Shown piece by piece: positions 33,958 to 42,561 of a stretch of DNA of 64,000 nucleotides. The DNA is from Arthrobacter agilis. Its GTDB lineage: Bacteria; Actinomycetota; Actinomycetes; Actinomycetales; Micrococcaceae. The DNA is taken from NCBI RefSeq assembly GCF_002157505.1, contig NZ_NFSC01000029.1:124001-188000 (forward strand), given 5' to 3'. The notes beneath the pieces are model-generated. The model was not told where the DNA came from. It did not search any database and worked only from the letters and a program-made list of their open reading frames with translations. The stretch's first letter is position 1; every line of letters begins with the position of its first letter. The position numbers and the translations under genes were made by a program.

Positions 33958-34806
33958 TTAGCCCTTGACGGCGCCCGAGGTCAGGCCCGAGACGATCTGG
34001 CGTTGGAAGAGCAGGACCAGGAGGACGATCGGGATGGTGACGATGATCGCCGCCGCCGAGATGGCTCCTGTCGGTGCCTCGAACTGCGAGGCACCCGTGA
34101 AGAACGCGAGCGCTGCGGGGACCGGCCGTGCCGCCTCGGTGGAGGTCAGCGAGATCCCGTACACGAAGTCGTTCCAGGCGATGAAGAACGCGATGATCGC
34201 CGTGGTGAACACCCCGGGAGCTGCCAGCGGCACGATCGCCTTGCGGAACGCCTGCCACGTCGTCGCGCCGTCCACCTGCGCGGCCTGCTCGAGCTCCCAC
34301 GGAATCTGCCGGAAGAAGGCGGCGAGGGTCCAGATGGAGATCGGCAGGGTCAGCGACAGGTAGGGGATGATCAGCCCGAGCCAGGTGTCGTAGAGGCCGA
34401 TGGTGCGCCACAGGTTGAACAGCGGTGTCACGATCGAGATGACGGGGAAGATCGAGACCGCCAGTGCCGTGGTGAGCACCAGCTTCTTGCCCGGGAAGTC
34501 GAGGCGGGCGATCGCGTAGGCGCACAGGGTGGCCAGCACGACGGCGATGAACGTGGCGATCAGCGAGATGCCGATCGAGTTGCGCAGGGCCGAGAGGAAC
34601 AGTCCCTGCGCGTCGCCGACGAGGATCTGCTCGTAGTTGCTGGTGGTGGCCTTACCCGAGGACGGCAGGAACTTGCCGCTCGTCAGGTCGCTCGGCGCCT
34701 TGAAGGACGTCGCGAGGATCGAGATCACGGGGAACAGCGCGTAGATCAGGACGAGGATCGTGACGACGGTCCAGAGGACCTTGCCCCTGGTCTTGGTGTT
34801 CGTCAT
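33958..34806 (-). CDS. sugB: Sugar ABC permease (SugB-like, MalG family)
   Basis: This 282-residue permease has six helices and the EAA loop [26 protein letters not shown] that docks to the ATPase. The ATG overlaps the stop of the preceding permease by one base (TAATG). With its partner it forms the channel of the LpqY-SugABC-like importer. The start is set by this coupling and by [12 protein letters not shown] preceding the first helix. Confidence 0.88.
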   Translation of the reverse strand: MTNTKTRGKVLWTVVTILVLIYALFPVISILATSFKAPSDLTSGKFLPSSGKATTSNYEQILVGDAQGLFLSALRNSIGISLIATFIAVVLATLCAYAIARLDFPGKKLVLTTALAVSIFPVISIVTPLFNLWRTIGLYDTWLGLIIPYLSLTLPISIWTLAAFFRQIPWELEQAAQVDGATTWQAFRKAIVPLAAPGVFTTAIIAFFIAWNDFVYGISLTSTEAARPVPAALAFFTGASQFEAPTGAISAAAIIVTIPIVLLVLLFQRQIVSGLTSGAVKG

Positions 34807-35819
34807 TACTTTCCTCCCTGCGTGCCGGCGAGATCGACCTTGAACAGCTTGATCGCCACGAAGCAGATCAGCAGGACGCAGAGGAACAGGAGGACGGAGA
34901 CGGCGGAACCGAGACCGATCTCGAGCCTGCTGATGGACTGCCGGTAGGCGAGCAGCGACAGCACTTCCGTGTTGTATGCACCATTGGTCATGATGAAGAC
35001 GTTGTCGAAGATGCGGAAGGCGTCCAGCGCCCGGAACAGCACGGCCACCATGATCGCGGCCTTCATGTTGGGGATGATCACCTTGCGCATCTGCTCCCAC
35101 CAGGTGGCGCCGTCGACCTTGGCCGCCTCGCTGAGCTCATCCGCCACCTGAGCGAGGCCGGCGAGGAGGAGCAGTGAGATGAACGGCGTGGTCTTCCAGA
35201 TCTCCGACGCCATGATGACGAACAGGGCAGTGGGCCCCTGCGCGAACCAGTTGAGGTTCTCGTCGATGCCGGGGAGCCAGCCGAACCAGCTGTTGACGTA
35301 CCCCGAGCTGATGTCGAAGGCGTAGAACCAGGCGAAGGCCGACACCACGGTGATGATGCCGTAGGGAACGAGGATCGCGGTGCGCAGGAGCCCCCGGACC
35401 GACTTCAGGGCCTTGTGCATGACGAGTGCGAGCGCGAAGCCGAGCACGAGTTCGACGGCCACGGTGATGACCGTGATGAGGACCGTGGTCCCCAGGTCCG
35501 ACCACCAGACGGGGTCGCTGAGGATCACCCCGTAGTTCCCCAGGCCGATGAACTCCCGCTCGTCCGGGGCCGTGAGGCGGAACTGGAACAGGGATTCGTA
35601 GATGGCCTGCAGGATCGGGTACAGCGTGACGAGCAGCATGATGACGAAGGCCGGACCGGCGAGTATCCAGCCGAGCCGCCGTTCCGCGCGTACCCGGTCG
35701 CTGTACTGTTTCGGCGCGCGGCCGGTCCTGCCGTTGGTCTTGCCGTTGCCTGCGTCGAGGCGCGGGCCGGGGTCGGAGGACGACGCCGTCGTCGTCTTGG
35801 CGGGAATGGCGGAGGTCAC
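34806..35819 (-). CDS. sugA: Sugar ABC permease (SugA-like, MalF family)
   Basis: This 337-residue permease has a hydrophilic N-terminus ([19 protein letters not shown]) followed by helices beginning [28 protein letters not shown]. The EAA motif is [28 protein letters not shown]. The GTG start overlaps the binding-protein stop (GTGA). It is the first channel subunit of the importer. Confidence 0.88.
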   Translation of the reverse strand: MTSAIPAKTTTASSSDPGPRLDAGNGKTNGRTGRAPKQYSDRVRAERRLGWILAGPAFVIMLLVTLYPILQAIYESLFQFRLTAPDEREFIGLGNYGVILSDPVWWSDLGTTVLITVITVAVELVLGFALALVMHKALKSVRGLLRTAILVPYGIITVVSAFAWFYAFDISSGYVNSWFGWLPGIDENLNWFAQGPTALFVIMASEIWKTTPFISLLLLAGLAQVADELSEAAKVDGATWWEQMRKVIIPNMKAAIMVAVLFRALDAFRIFDNVFIMTNGAYNTEVLSLLAYRQSISRLEIGLGSAVSVLLFLCVLLICFVAIKLFKVDLAGTQGGK

Positions 35820-37135
35820 AGGAGTTGCTCCCCTCTGAGGACCGATGTGATGAAGTCGCTCGACGACCCGGGAGTGCTCTCGGGATCGACGGCGGCGGGC
35901 GGCGCCCAGGTCTGCTGGATGCCGGTGGAGACCTCGTTGTAGAACGGTGTCTGCGGACGGGGTGCTGCGACCTGGAGCGAGTCCCTGATCGTTCCGGCCA
36001 TGGGGAAGGACTCCTCGACGCGGGGATCCTCGTAGGCCTCCGTGTTCGACGGCGGGTTGCCGTTGGTCACGAAGTATTCCGCCTGGTTCTCGACCGAGAC
36101 GATGCACTGGATCGCCTCGAAGGCCAGCTCCGGGTTGCTGCTCTCGGCGCCGACGCCGAGGTTGATGCCCCCGAGTGGCGGTGCGGACTCCTGGTCCTCC
36201 GTCATCCGTGGGTAGATGCCCCAGGCGATGTCGTCCAGGACCGCCTTGTCGACCGTTCCGGCCTCGACGGCGCCGGAGGTGGCCGGCCAGACGAACGGCC
36301 AGTTCACCATGAAGGAGCCGGAGTCACCCTGGAAGCCGATGAGGGATTCGTTCTCCGCCTGCGTGGGAAGGCCCGGGCCGCCCAGCCCGTCCTTGCCGAT
36401 CGTCGAGATCACCTCGGCCGCCGCGATGCCGGCGTCCGAGTCGAGGCCGAGCTCGATCGTGTCCGCCGTGGCCTCGGGATCGACGATGATCGAGCCACCC
36501 GCCGACTCGATGAGCGCGTTCACCCACACCGTCATCGATTCCGCCGAGGCGCCCTGCACCCCGAGCGTCTTCTCCTGGCTCCTGGCGGCCTCCATGACCT
36601 GCTCCCAGGTCACGGGCTTGGACATGTCCAGGCCGGCTGCCTCGGCCACCGACTTGCGGTACCAGAGGATCTGCGTGTTGGCCCAGAACGGGACCGTGAC
36701 GAGTTCGTCCTTCCAGGTGGCCCCGGCGAGGGCACCCTCGACGACGTTCTCCGTCGTAGCCTGGGCGATGTCGTCGGGCACCGGCGCCAGGAAGCCCGGC
36801 TCGGCCAGTTCGGGGATGAAGGGGGGATCGAGGCTCATGATGTCGAGCGACGAATCGCCCGCGGCCAGGCGGCGTGCAAGCTGTTCGCGCTGCGAGGCAG
36901 CGTCGGTCGGGAGGAGCGAGGTCTCGATGCGGTAGCTCCCGCCGGACTCGTCACTGCACTTCTTCGCGATGGCGGCCTGGCCTCCGGCATCGGGATTGAT
37001 GTACCAGGTGAGCGTGTTGTCCGCCTGGGCCGGACCGCACCCGCTCATGGCCAGCGTCCCCATCATCAGGCCCGCCAGTACGGCGGCCTTCGGACGGTTC
37101 TTCGCGACTCTGCGTGTTCTTCGATTCATCGGCAT
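35816..37135 (-). CDS. lpqY: Sugar-binding lipoprotein (LpqY-like)
   Basis: This 439-residue extracellular solute-binding protein has a lipoprotein signal with lipobox LAMSGC (Cys33). The early stretch TWYINPDAGGQAAIAKKCSD followed by YRIETSLLPTDAASQREQLARRLAAGDSSLDIMSLD closely resembles mycobacterial LpqY, the trehalose-recycling binding protein. Trehalose is therefore the favoured ligand, but another disaccharide is possible. GGAGG ten bases upstream supports the ATG at 37135; an ATG six bases later is an alternative. No LacI-type regulator is adjacent. Confidence 0.8.
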   Translation of the reverse strand: MPMNRRTRRVAKNRPKAAVLAGLMMGTLAMSGCGPAQADNTLTWYINPDAGGQAAIAKKCSDESGGSYRIETSLLPTDAASQREQLARRLAAGDSSLDIMSLDPPFIPELAEPGFLAPVPDDIAQATTENVVEGALAGATWKDELVTVPFWANTQILWYRKSVAEAAGLDMSKPVTWEQVMEAARSQEKTLGVQGASAESMTVWVNALIESAGGSIIVDPEATADTIELGLDSDAGIAAAEVISTIGKDGLGGPGLPTQAENESLIGFQGDSGSFMVNWPFVWPATSGAVEAGTVDKAVLDDIAWGIYPRMTEDQESAPPLGGINLGVGAESSNPELAFEAIQCIVSVENQAEYFVTNGNPPSNTEAYEDPRVEESFPMAGTIRDSLQVAAPRPQTPFYNEVSTGIQQTWAPPAAVDPESTPGSSSDFITSVLRGEQLL

Positions 37136-37198
37136 CCGTACCGAGCCTCCACATCCTTGTAGACAACCCGGCTGGCAATTCAATCGAATCGACAGCCT

Positions 37199-37208
37199 AA
37201 GCATGCTT
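37199..37208. promoter_or_regulatory. Palindrome AAGCATGCTT upstream of lpqY
   Basis: A perfect 10-bp palindrome lies 64 bases before the lpqY start. It is a variant of the AAGCAAGCTT element found at 8199-8208 and, inverted, at 49487-49496. Confidence 0.3.
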
Positions 37209-37313
37209 CCTTTTCGACCCTATTCCTGAACGGCCGAAACCGCTAGACAGCCACCTTACTATCTCGCAACGGATAGGGGGGTCGGGAGGGGCCCAGGGGC
37301 CGGAGGAAGGGGG

Positions 37314-37745
37314 TCAGGCGGAGATGGTGGAGTTGTCCAGTGCGAAGGGAGGGCGCTCGACGTCGCCGAGAACTGCCTCTGCCGGATCGGAGCCGAGCTC
37401 CACGATGCGGTTCGCAGCATCCACGTGGACGACGGCGGGGACGAAGGTGCGCGCTTCCTCGGTGGTCATCTGCGCGTAGGTGATCAGGATGACGAGGTCG
37501 CCGGGCTGCACCAGGTGGGCCGCCGCACCATTGATGCCGAGAACGCCCGAACCCCGCTCGCCGGCGATGGTGTAGGTCTCGAGACGGGCGCCGTTGGTGA
37601 TGTCCACGATCGACACGAGTTCGCCGGGCAGGATGTCCGCGGCGTCGAGCAGGTCGAGATCGACGGTCACGGACCCGACGTAGTGCAGGTCCGCGTGGGT
37701 GACCGTGGCACGGTGGATCTTCGACTTGAACATGGTGCGATTCAT
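37314..37745 (-). CDS. panD: Aspartate 1-decarboxylase
   Basis: This 143-residue pyruvoyl enzyme makes beta-alanine for pantothenate/CoA. The autocleavage site Gly24-Ser25 (HYVGSVTVD) yields the pyruvoyl group on the alpha chain. The N-terminal [16 protein letters not shown] and [23 protein letters not shown] are family hallmarks. ATG at 37745 follows TTGGAG; an internal ATG at 37733 (MFKSK) is the start used in many relatives. The ~180 bases between it and lpqY contain no gene. Confidence 0.93.
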   Translation of the reverse strand: MNRTMFKSKIHRATVTHADLHYVGSVTVDLDLLDAADILPGELVSIVDITNGARLETYTIAGERGSGVLGINGAAAHLVQPGDLVILITYAQMTTEEARTFVPAVVHVDAANRIVELGSDPAEAVLGDVERPPFALDNSTISA

Positions 37746-37844
37746 CGCTCCAAGGATACTGCTGAACGGAGGGCGGCAGCAGGGCGGGAGAAGTGGCCTC
37801 GGGCACATGCGGCGACCCCGGAAGCTCCAATCAAGGAAGCTGAG

Positions 37845-37915
37845 AGCGGGCGACGGGAATCGAACCCGCGTATCGAGCTTGGGAAGCTAGCGCTCTACCA
37901 TTGAGCTACGCCCGC
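37845..37915 (-). tRNA. tRNA-Gly (anticodon CCC)
   Basis: Cloverleaf read on the minus strand: acceptor GCGGGCG/CGCCCGC, D arm GCTC-AATGGTA-GAGC, anticodon loop TTCCCAA (CCC), T arm GCGGG-TTCGATT-CCCGT, discriminator U. No CCA is encoded. The anticodon stem CTAGC/GCTCG has one mismatch (U28·C42). Confidence 0.93.
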
Positions 37916-37941
37916 ATTGCGGTTGGAACCGCTCCATCACC

Positions 37942-38355
37942 TTACAACAGTTCTTCCGGCTTCCCGGGATCGGTGACGGGTGACGGCGCGGAGCCGGGGA
38001 CCCGGCCCCCTGCATCCGTACCGCCGATTCCCTCCGGCGGGGCTTCCGCCACGGAACCCCCGACACCGGAACCCGGAGTGGCGGACGCTGCATCCGTCGC
38101 ACGAGCGCGCTCGATGAGTTCCCGCCACGGGTCGTCGAGCCGGCTCTCGGAGAGGTGTACCTCCGTGTACCCGATGGCGATCCGGTAGGTGAAGCGGTCG
38201 CGCTGCAGACCGGGTCCGGACTCCGCGTCAGTGCCACCGGCCTCGGCCTCCGCGAGCGGCAGCCAGCGCTCTTCGGCCTCGGTCCGGCTGACCTCGATGC
38301 TCCAGGTCCGGGTGAGCCCGGCGAAACCGCCCGAGCGGGTGATCTCGATCTTCAC
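37942..38355 (-). CDS. Emfourin-type protealysin inhibitor
   Basis: This 137-residue protein starts MKIEITRSGGFAGLTRTWSIEVS, matching the emfourin family of intracellular inhibitors of protealysin-like M4 peptidases. The core covers ~1-85. The C-terminal ~50 residues (Ala/Gly/Pro/Ser-rich) are a low-complexity extension. The GTG start overlaps the stop codon of the M4 peptidase gene (GTGA), so inhibitor and protease are translated from one transcript. It is expected to block the protease inside the cell. Confidence 0.85.
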   Translation of the reverse strand: MKIEITRSGGFAGLTRTWSIEVSRTEAEERWLPLAEAEAGGTDAESGPGLQRDRFTYRIAIGYTEVHLSESRLDDPWRELIERARATDAASATPGSGVGGSVAEAPPEGIGGTDAGGRVPGSAPSPVTDPGKPEELL

Positions 38356-39401
38356 GCCGGCACGCCGACCCGCGACCAGGCGTCGGCGACCGCGTCGGCC
38401 TCGCGGCTGTCGACCCCGAAACGCTTTCCGGCGGCATCGTGGGTGGCCTTCGCGAAGGTGGGGAAGTCGCAGTTCGGGGGGATACCGCCGTTGAGGACGG
38501 CGTCGTACCAGATGCGCCCCGCGCCCTTCCAGGCCGGGCCGCCGAGGGCGGTGGCCGCCAGGTAGAAGGCATGGTTGGGGATGCCCGAGTTGATGTGGAC
38601 CCCGCCGTTGTCCGACGCCGTCTCCACGTAGTCGGCCATCATCGCAGGCTGCGGATCCTTGCCGAGGACGTCGTCGTCGTACGCCGTGCCCGGCGCCCCG
38701 AGGGAGCGCAACGCCTTCCCGTCCACGTTCGCGGTGAAGATTCCCGCACCCACGAGCCAGGAGGCGGCAGCGGCGTCCTGCCCGAGTGCGCGCTGCTCCA
38801 CGAGGACGCCGAACACATCGGACAGCGATTCGTTGAGCGCGCCGGACTGGCCCTGGTACTCGAGGTTGGTGGAGTACTGCGTGAAGCCGTGTGTGAGCTC
38901 GTGGCTGATCACCGTCAGGGACGACGTGAAGCGGCCGAAGATCTCGCCGTCGCCGTCCCCGAAGACCATGCGCTCGCCGTCCCAGAAGGCGTTGTCGTAG
39001 TGGGCACCGTAGTGCACCGTGGCCTCCAGCGGTTTGCCGGCCCCGTCGATGGACGACCTGCCGTACTCCTCCATGAACAGCCGGTACGTGGCCCCGAGCC
39101 CGTCGTAGGCCTCATCCGCGGCGGCGTCCCCGGTGGCGGAGGCCCCTTCGGCCCGCACGGGGTTCCCCGGGAGCTCCTCTCGACCGCCGGCGTCGTGGAT
39201 CCGACGCACCAGTGTCCCGACGACGGCCGAACCGCGGCGGACCGGGGCACGAAGGGCCTCCGAACGGACCTGCAGGACGGGGTCGAGCTCGAGCAGTGCA
39301 TGGCGAGCCGCGCCGGTCGCGACGGAGAGTCGCGGATCACGGAGCGCGGCAAGTCGGGTGAGAAGGTGCGGCGGGACGATGCCGCAGTGGATCCGGTGCA
39401 T
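38352..39401 (-). CDS. Protealysin-like M4 metallopeptidase
   Basis: This 349-residue thermolysin-family zinc protease has HELTHGFTQ (His167, Glu168, His171), third ligand Glu191 in GALNESLSDVFG and the downstream NGGVHINSGIPNHAF. It has no signal peptide. Its short propeptide begins MHRIHCGIVPPHLL, containing the PPxL motif typical of protealysin-type precursors. AGGAGG before the ATG at 39401 fixes the start. It is translationally coupled to the emfourin gene. Confidence 0.9.
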   Translation of the reverse strand: MHRIHCGIVPPHLLTRLAALRDPRLSVATGAARHALLELDPVLQVRSEALRAPVRRGSAVVGTLVRRIHDAGGREELPGNPVRAEGASATGDAAADEAYDGLGATYRLFMEEYGRSSIDGAGKPLEATVHYGAHYDNAFWDGERMVFGDGDGEIFGRFTSSLTVISHELTHGFTQYSTNLEYQGQSGALNESLSDVFGVLVEQRALGQDAAAASWLVGAGIFTANVDGKALRSLGAPGTAYDDDVLGKDPQPAMMADYVETASDNGGVHINSGIPNHAFYLAATALGGPAWKGAGRIWYDAVLNGGIPPNCDFPTFAKATHDAAGKRFGVDSREADAVADAWSRVGVPA

Positions 39402-39468
39402 GGGCCTCCTTGGGTTCGTCCCAACGTAGCCCGGCAGGCCGACATTCCATGCGACGTAGGCTTGCCGC

Positions 39469-40323
39469 ATGAGTGTCGAGCGGAACACCCGCGATCTGGA
39501 GCAGGGCATCGAGAGGGACTTCTCGGACAAGATGAGCTACGGGTCCTATCTGCAGCTCGACAGGCTGCTCGACGCGCAGCACCCCGTGAGTTCGCCCGAG
39601 CACCACGACGAGATGCTGTTCATCATCCAGCACCAGACCTCGGAGCTGTGGCTCAAGCTCGTGCTGCACGAGCTCCGCGCCGTGCGCCTCCACCTGCAGG
39701 GGGACGACCTGCGTGCCGCCATGAAGGGCATCGCCCGCATCAAGCACATCCAGCGCTCGCTGACCGAGCAGTGGTCCGTGCTCGCCACGCTCACCCCGTC
39801 GGAGTACGCGGAGTTCCGCGGCGACCTCGGGTCCTCGAGCGGCTTCCAGTCCTACCAGTACCGCGCCGTCGAGTTCCTGCTGGGCAACAAGAATGCCGCC
39901 ATGATCCAGGTCTTCGAGTCCGACCCTGCAGCCCGCGCCCTGCTCTCGGACCTCCTCGCGCAGAGCAGCGTGTACGACGAGTTCATCGCGCTCCTCGCGC
40001 GGCGGGGCTACGCCATCCCTGGTGACCTCCTGGGGCGGGACGTCACCGTGGCGCACGAGTTCCACCCGGCCCTCGTCGCCGTCTACAAGCAGGTGTACGA
40101 GGACGCCGCCGGCCACTGGGACATCTACGAGGCGTGCGAGGAACTCGTGGACCTCGAGGACAACTTCCAGCTGTGGCGGTTCCGGCACCTGAAGACGGTC
40201 GCGCGGACCATCGGATTCAAGGCCGGCACGGGAGGCTCGTCCGGCGTCGGCTTCCTCCAGCGTGCCCTCGAGCTCACGTTCTTCCCCGAACTCTTCGCCG
40301 TGCGCACCGAGATCGGGCGCTGA
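39469..40323 (+). CDS. kynA: Tryptophan 2,3-dioxygenase
   Basis: This 284-residue heme enzyme opens the indole ring of tryptophan to N-formylkynurenine. Conserved TDO blocks are [45 protein letters not shown] (heme/substrate face), [20 protein letters not shown] and [28 protein letters not shown]. Kynurenine formamidase and kynureninase genes are not adjacent. It is divergent from the protease gene, 67 bases away. Confidence 0.92.
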   Translation: MSVERNTRDLEQGIERDFSDKMSYGSYLQLDRLLDAQHPVSSPEHHDEMLFIIQHQTSELWLKLVLHELRAVRLHLQGDDLRAAMKGIARIKHIQRSLTEQWSVLATLTPSEYAEFRGDLGSSSGFQSYQYRAVEFLLGNKNAAMIQVFESDPAARALLSDLLAQSSVYDEFIALLARRGYAIPGDLLGRDVTVAHEFHPALVAVYKQVYEDAAGHWDIYEACEELVDLEDNFQLWRFRHLKTVARTIGFKAGTGGSSGVGFLQRALELTFFPELFAVRTEIGR

Positions 40324-40367
40324 ACCGCGGATCGGAAGGACGCGTGCAGGGCTGGTAGCTTTGGACG

Positions 40368-40943
40368 GTGCTGATCTCAGACCGCGACATCCGAGCAGAA
40401 CTGGCCGCCCAGCGGATCGTCCTCGAACCGCACGATCCCGCGATGGTGCAGCCCTCCAGCGTCGACGTCCGGATCGACCGCTACTTCCGCCTCTTCGACA
40501 ACCACAAGTACGCGCACATCGACCCCGCCGAGGACCAGCCGGACCTCACGCGCCTGGTGGAGGTGGCCCCGCACGAGCCCTTCATCCTCCACCCCGGCGA
40601 GTTCGTGCTCGGATCCACCTACGAGACCGTGACGCTCCCCGACGACATCGCGGCGCGCCTCGAGGGCAAGTCGTCGCTGGGCCGGCTGGGACTGCTCACG
40701 CACTCCACCGCGGGCTTCATCGATCCCGGGTTCTCGGGCCATGTGACCCTCGAGCTCTCGAACATGGCGACCCTGCCGATCAAGCTGTGGCCGGGCTCGA
40801 AGATCGGGCAGCTGTGCTTCTTCAAGCTGACCTCCCCGGCGCAGCACCCCTACGGCTCGGGCGAGTACGGCAACCGGTACCAGGGCCAGCGGGGCCCGAC
40901 GGCGTCGCGCAGCCACCTCAACTTCCACCGGACGGACATCTGA
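40368..40943 (+). CDS. dcd: dCTP deaminase
   Basis: This 191-residue trimeric nucleotide enzyme converts dCTP to dUTP (or dUMP if bifunctional). Motifs are [49 protein letters not shown] and [34 protein letters not shown]. The bifunctional DCD-DUT form known in mycobacteria cannot be excluded. It starts at GTG seven bases after a TAGCTT -10-like sequence and has no ribosome site, so translation is probably leaderless. Confidence 0.93.
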   Translation: MLISDRDIRAELAAQRIVLEPHDPAMVQPSSVDVRIDRYFRLFDNHKYAHIDPAEDQPDLTRLVEVAPHEPFILHPGEFVLGSTYETVTLPDDIAARLEGKSSLGRLGLLTHSTAGFIDPGFSGHVTLELSNMATLPIKLWPGSKIGQLCFFKLTSPAQHPYGSGEYGNRYQGQRGPTASRSHLNFHRTDI

Positions 40944-40985
40944 CCCGCTTCCCGCAGGTAGGGCCGTCCGTCCGCAGCGGCGGGA

Positions 40986-42374
40986 TCAGGCTTCGGGGAC
41001 GACGGCCCGCACCACCCGGGAGGGCGGGCGAACCGGCAGCAGGACGAGGAGCCCGGCGAGCAGGACCACGAGGATTCCGACCACGCCGTAGAGCTGCGAG
41101 CCGAAGATCCCGATGCAGAGGGCGAAGAGCGTCGGGGCCAGGAAACTCACCGCGCGGCCCGTCGTCGCGTAGAGGCCGAAGAGCTCGCCCTCATCCCCGA
41201 CGGGTGCGAGGCGCGCGAGGTAGGCGCGCGATGATGCCTGGGCGGGCCCGACGAACAGGGTCAGGAGCAGTCCGAAGACCCAGAAGGTCGTGTCCGAGGT
41301 CCACTCCATGCCGAAGAAGGAATGCGTTCCCGTCCCGAGCAGGAGGATGGCCGTCCCGGCGACCAGCAGGCCCACCAGGGCCCCCATGATGACGCGTTTC
41401 GGCCCGATCCGGTCATCGAGGAAGCCGCCGATCACGGCGCCGGCGGCGGCGATGACGTTGGCGGCGATCGCGAAGACGATCACCTTGCTCGCGGAGAACC
41501 CGAAGGCGCCCGCGGCGAGGATGCCGCCGAAGGTGAACACCGCGGCCAGACCGTCCCGGAAGATGGCACTGGCCAGCAGGAAGAAGATCGTGTGGGGGCT
41601 TTCCTGGTAGATGGCCTTCACGCGCCGTACCAGCAGCCCGTACGAGGCGAGGAATCCCAGTTGCGCTGCCCGGGCCCTGCGCGGGACCTCCGGCACGGCG
41701 AACATCACCGGCAGCGCGAAGGCGGCGAACCACAGCGCCGAGAAGACGGCCACCAGCCGGATGTTCAAACCGTTGTCGCTCGAGGCACCCGGCCAGTCGA
41801 CCACCGGCTGGATGAACACCACGAGGACCACCACGAGCGCCACGATGCCGCCCACGTAGCCCATCGCCCAGCCGAAACCGCTGACCCGGCCGATCGTGGC
41901 CGGCGTCGAGATCTGGGTCAGCATCGCGTTGTAGTTGACTCCGGCGAACTCGAAGAAGATGTTGGCGGCGGCGATGAGGGCCACACCGAGGATCAGCATC
42001 CCGGAACTCGGGAACACGAAGAAGCACAGGGCCGTCAGCACGACGACGATGAGGGTGTTCACGCCGAGCCAGAGCTTCCGGCGGCCCCCGCTGTCGGAGC
42101 GCTGCCCGGTGACCGGGGCGAGGAGGGCGATCAGCAGGCCGGCGACGGCAAGACCCCATCCGAGTACCTGCGAGGCGCGTTCCTCCCCGCCGAAAGCCTC
42201 CGACGTGAGGTACACCGTGAACACGAACGTGGTCATGACCGCGTTGAAGGCGGCCGAGCCCCAGTCCCACGACGCCCACGCGAGGACGGGCTTGCTGAAG
42301 ATGCGGCCGGAGCCGACGGCCGGAAGGGGTGCAGGGGTTTCCGCGGGCTGCGGAAGCTGCTGGTGCGTACTCAT
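40986..42374 (-). CDS. MFS transporter, UMF1/Atg22-like
   Basis: This 462-residue transporter has about 12 helices. The N-terminal segment PVLAWASWDWGSAAFNAVMTTFVFTVYLTSEAFG is characteristic of the UMF1 (vacuole effluxer Atg22-like) family, and GPAQASSRAYLARLAPVGDEGELFGLYATTGRAVSFLAP is the family's second hallmark. The substrate in bacteria is unknown; amino-acid efflux is the role in yeast. It is divergent from the Mrp operon and convergent with dcd. Confidence 0.85.
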   Translation of the reverse strand: MSTHQQLPQPAETPAPLPAVGSGRIFSKPVLAWASWDWGSAAFNAVMTTFVFTVYLTSEAFGGEERASQVLGWGLAVAGLLIALLAPVTGQRSDSGGRRKLWLGVNTLIVVVLTALCFFVFPSSGMLILGVALIAAANIFFEFAGVNYNAMLTQISTPATIGRVSGFGWAMGYVGGIVALVVVLVVFIQPVVDWPGASSDNGLNIRLVAVFSALWFAAFALPVMFAVPEVPRRARAAQLGFLASYGLLVRRVKAIYQESPHTIFFLLASAIFRDGLAAVFTFGGILAAGAFGFSASKVIVFAIAANVIAAAGAVIGGFLDDRIGPKRVIMGALVGLLVAGTAILLLGTGTHSFFGMEWTSDTTFWVFGLLLTLFVGPAQASSRAYLARLAPVGDEGELFGLYATTGRAVSFLAPTLFALCIGIFGSQLYGVVGILVVLLAGLLVLLPVRPPSRVVRAVVPEA

Positions 42375-42561
42375 AGGGTGAATGCTAGCGCCGTATGATG
42401 CCCGTCACACCGGACCCGTCACGCCTGACCCGTCGCGGCGCGCGGAGCAGCCGGTCATGCGCCGAAAGGGAAGGCGCGGGGACGCCGAGGGGAGGCCGGA
42501 GGGAATCCTTGGATAGACTGGTAGGAGCCCGACCGACCCCCAGTGGAAGATCGAGACTCCC

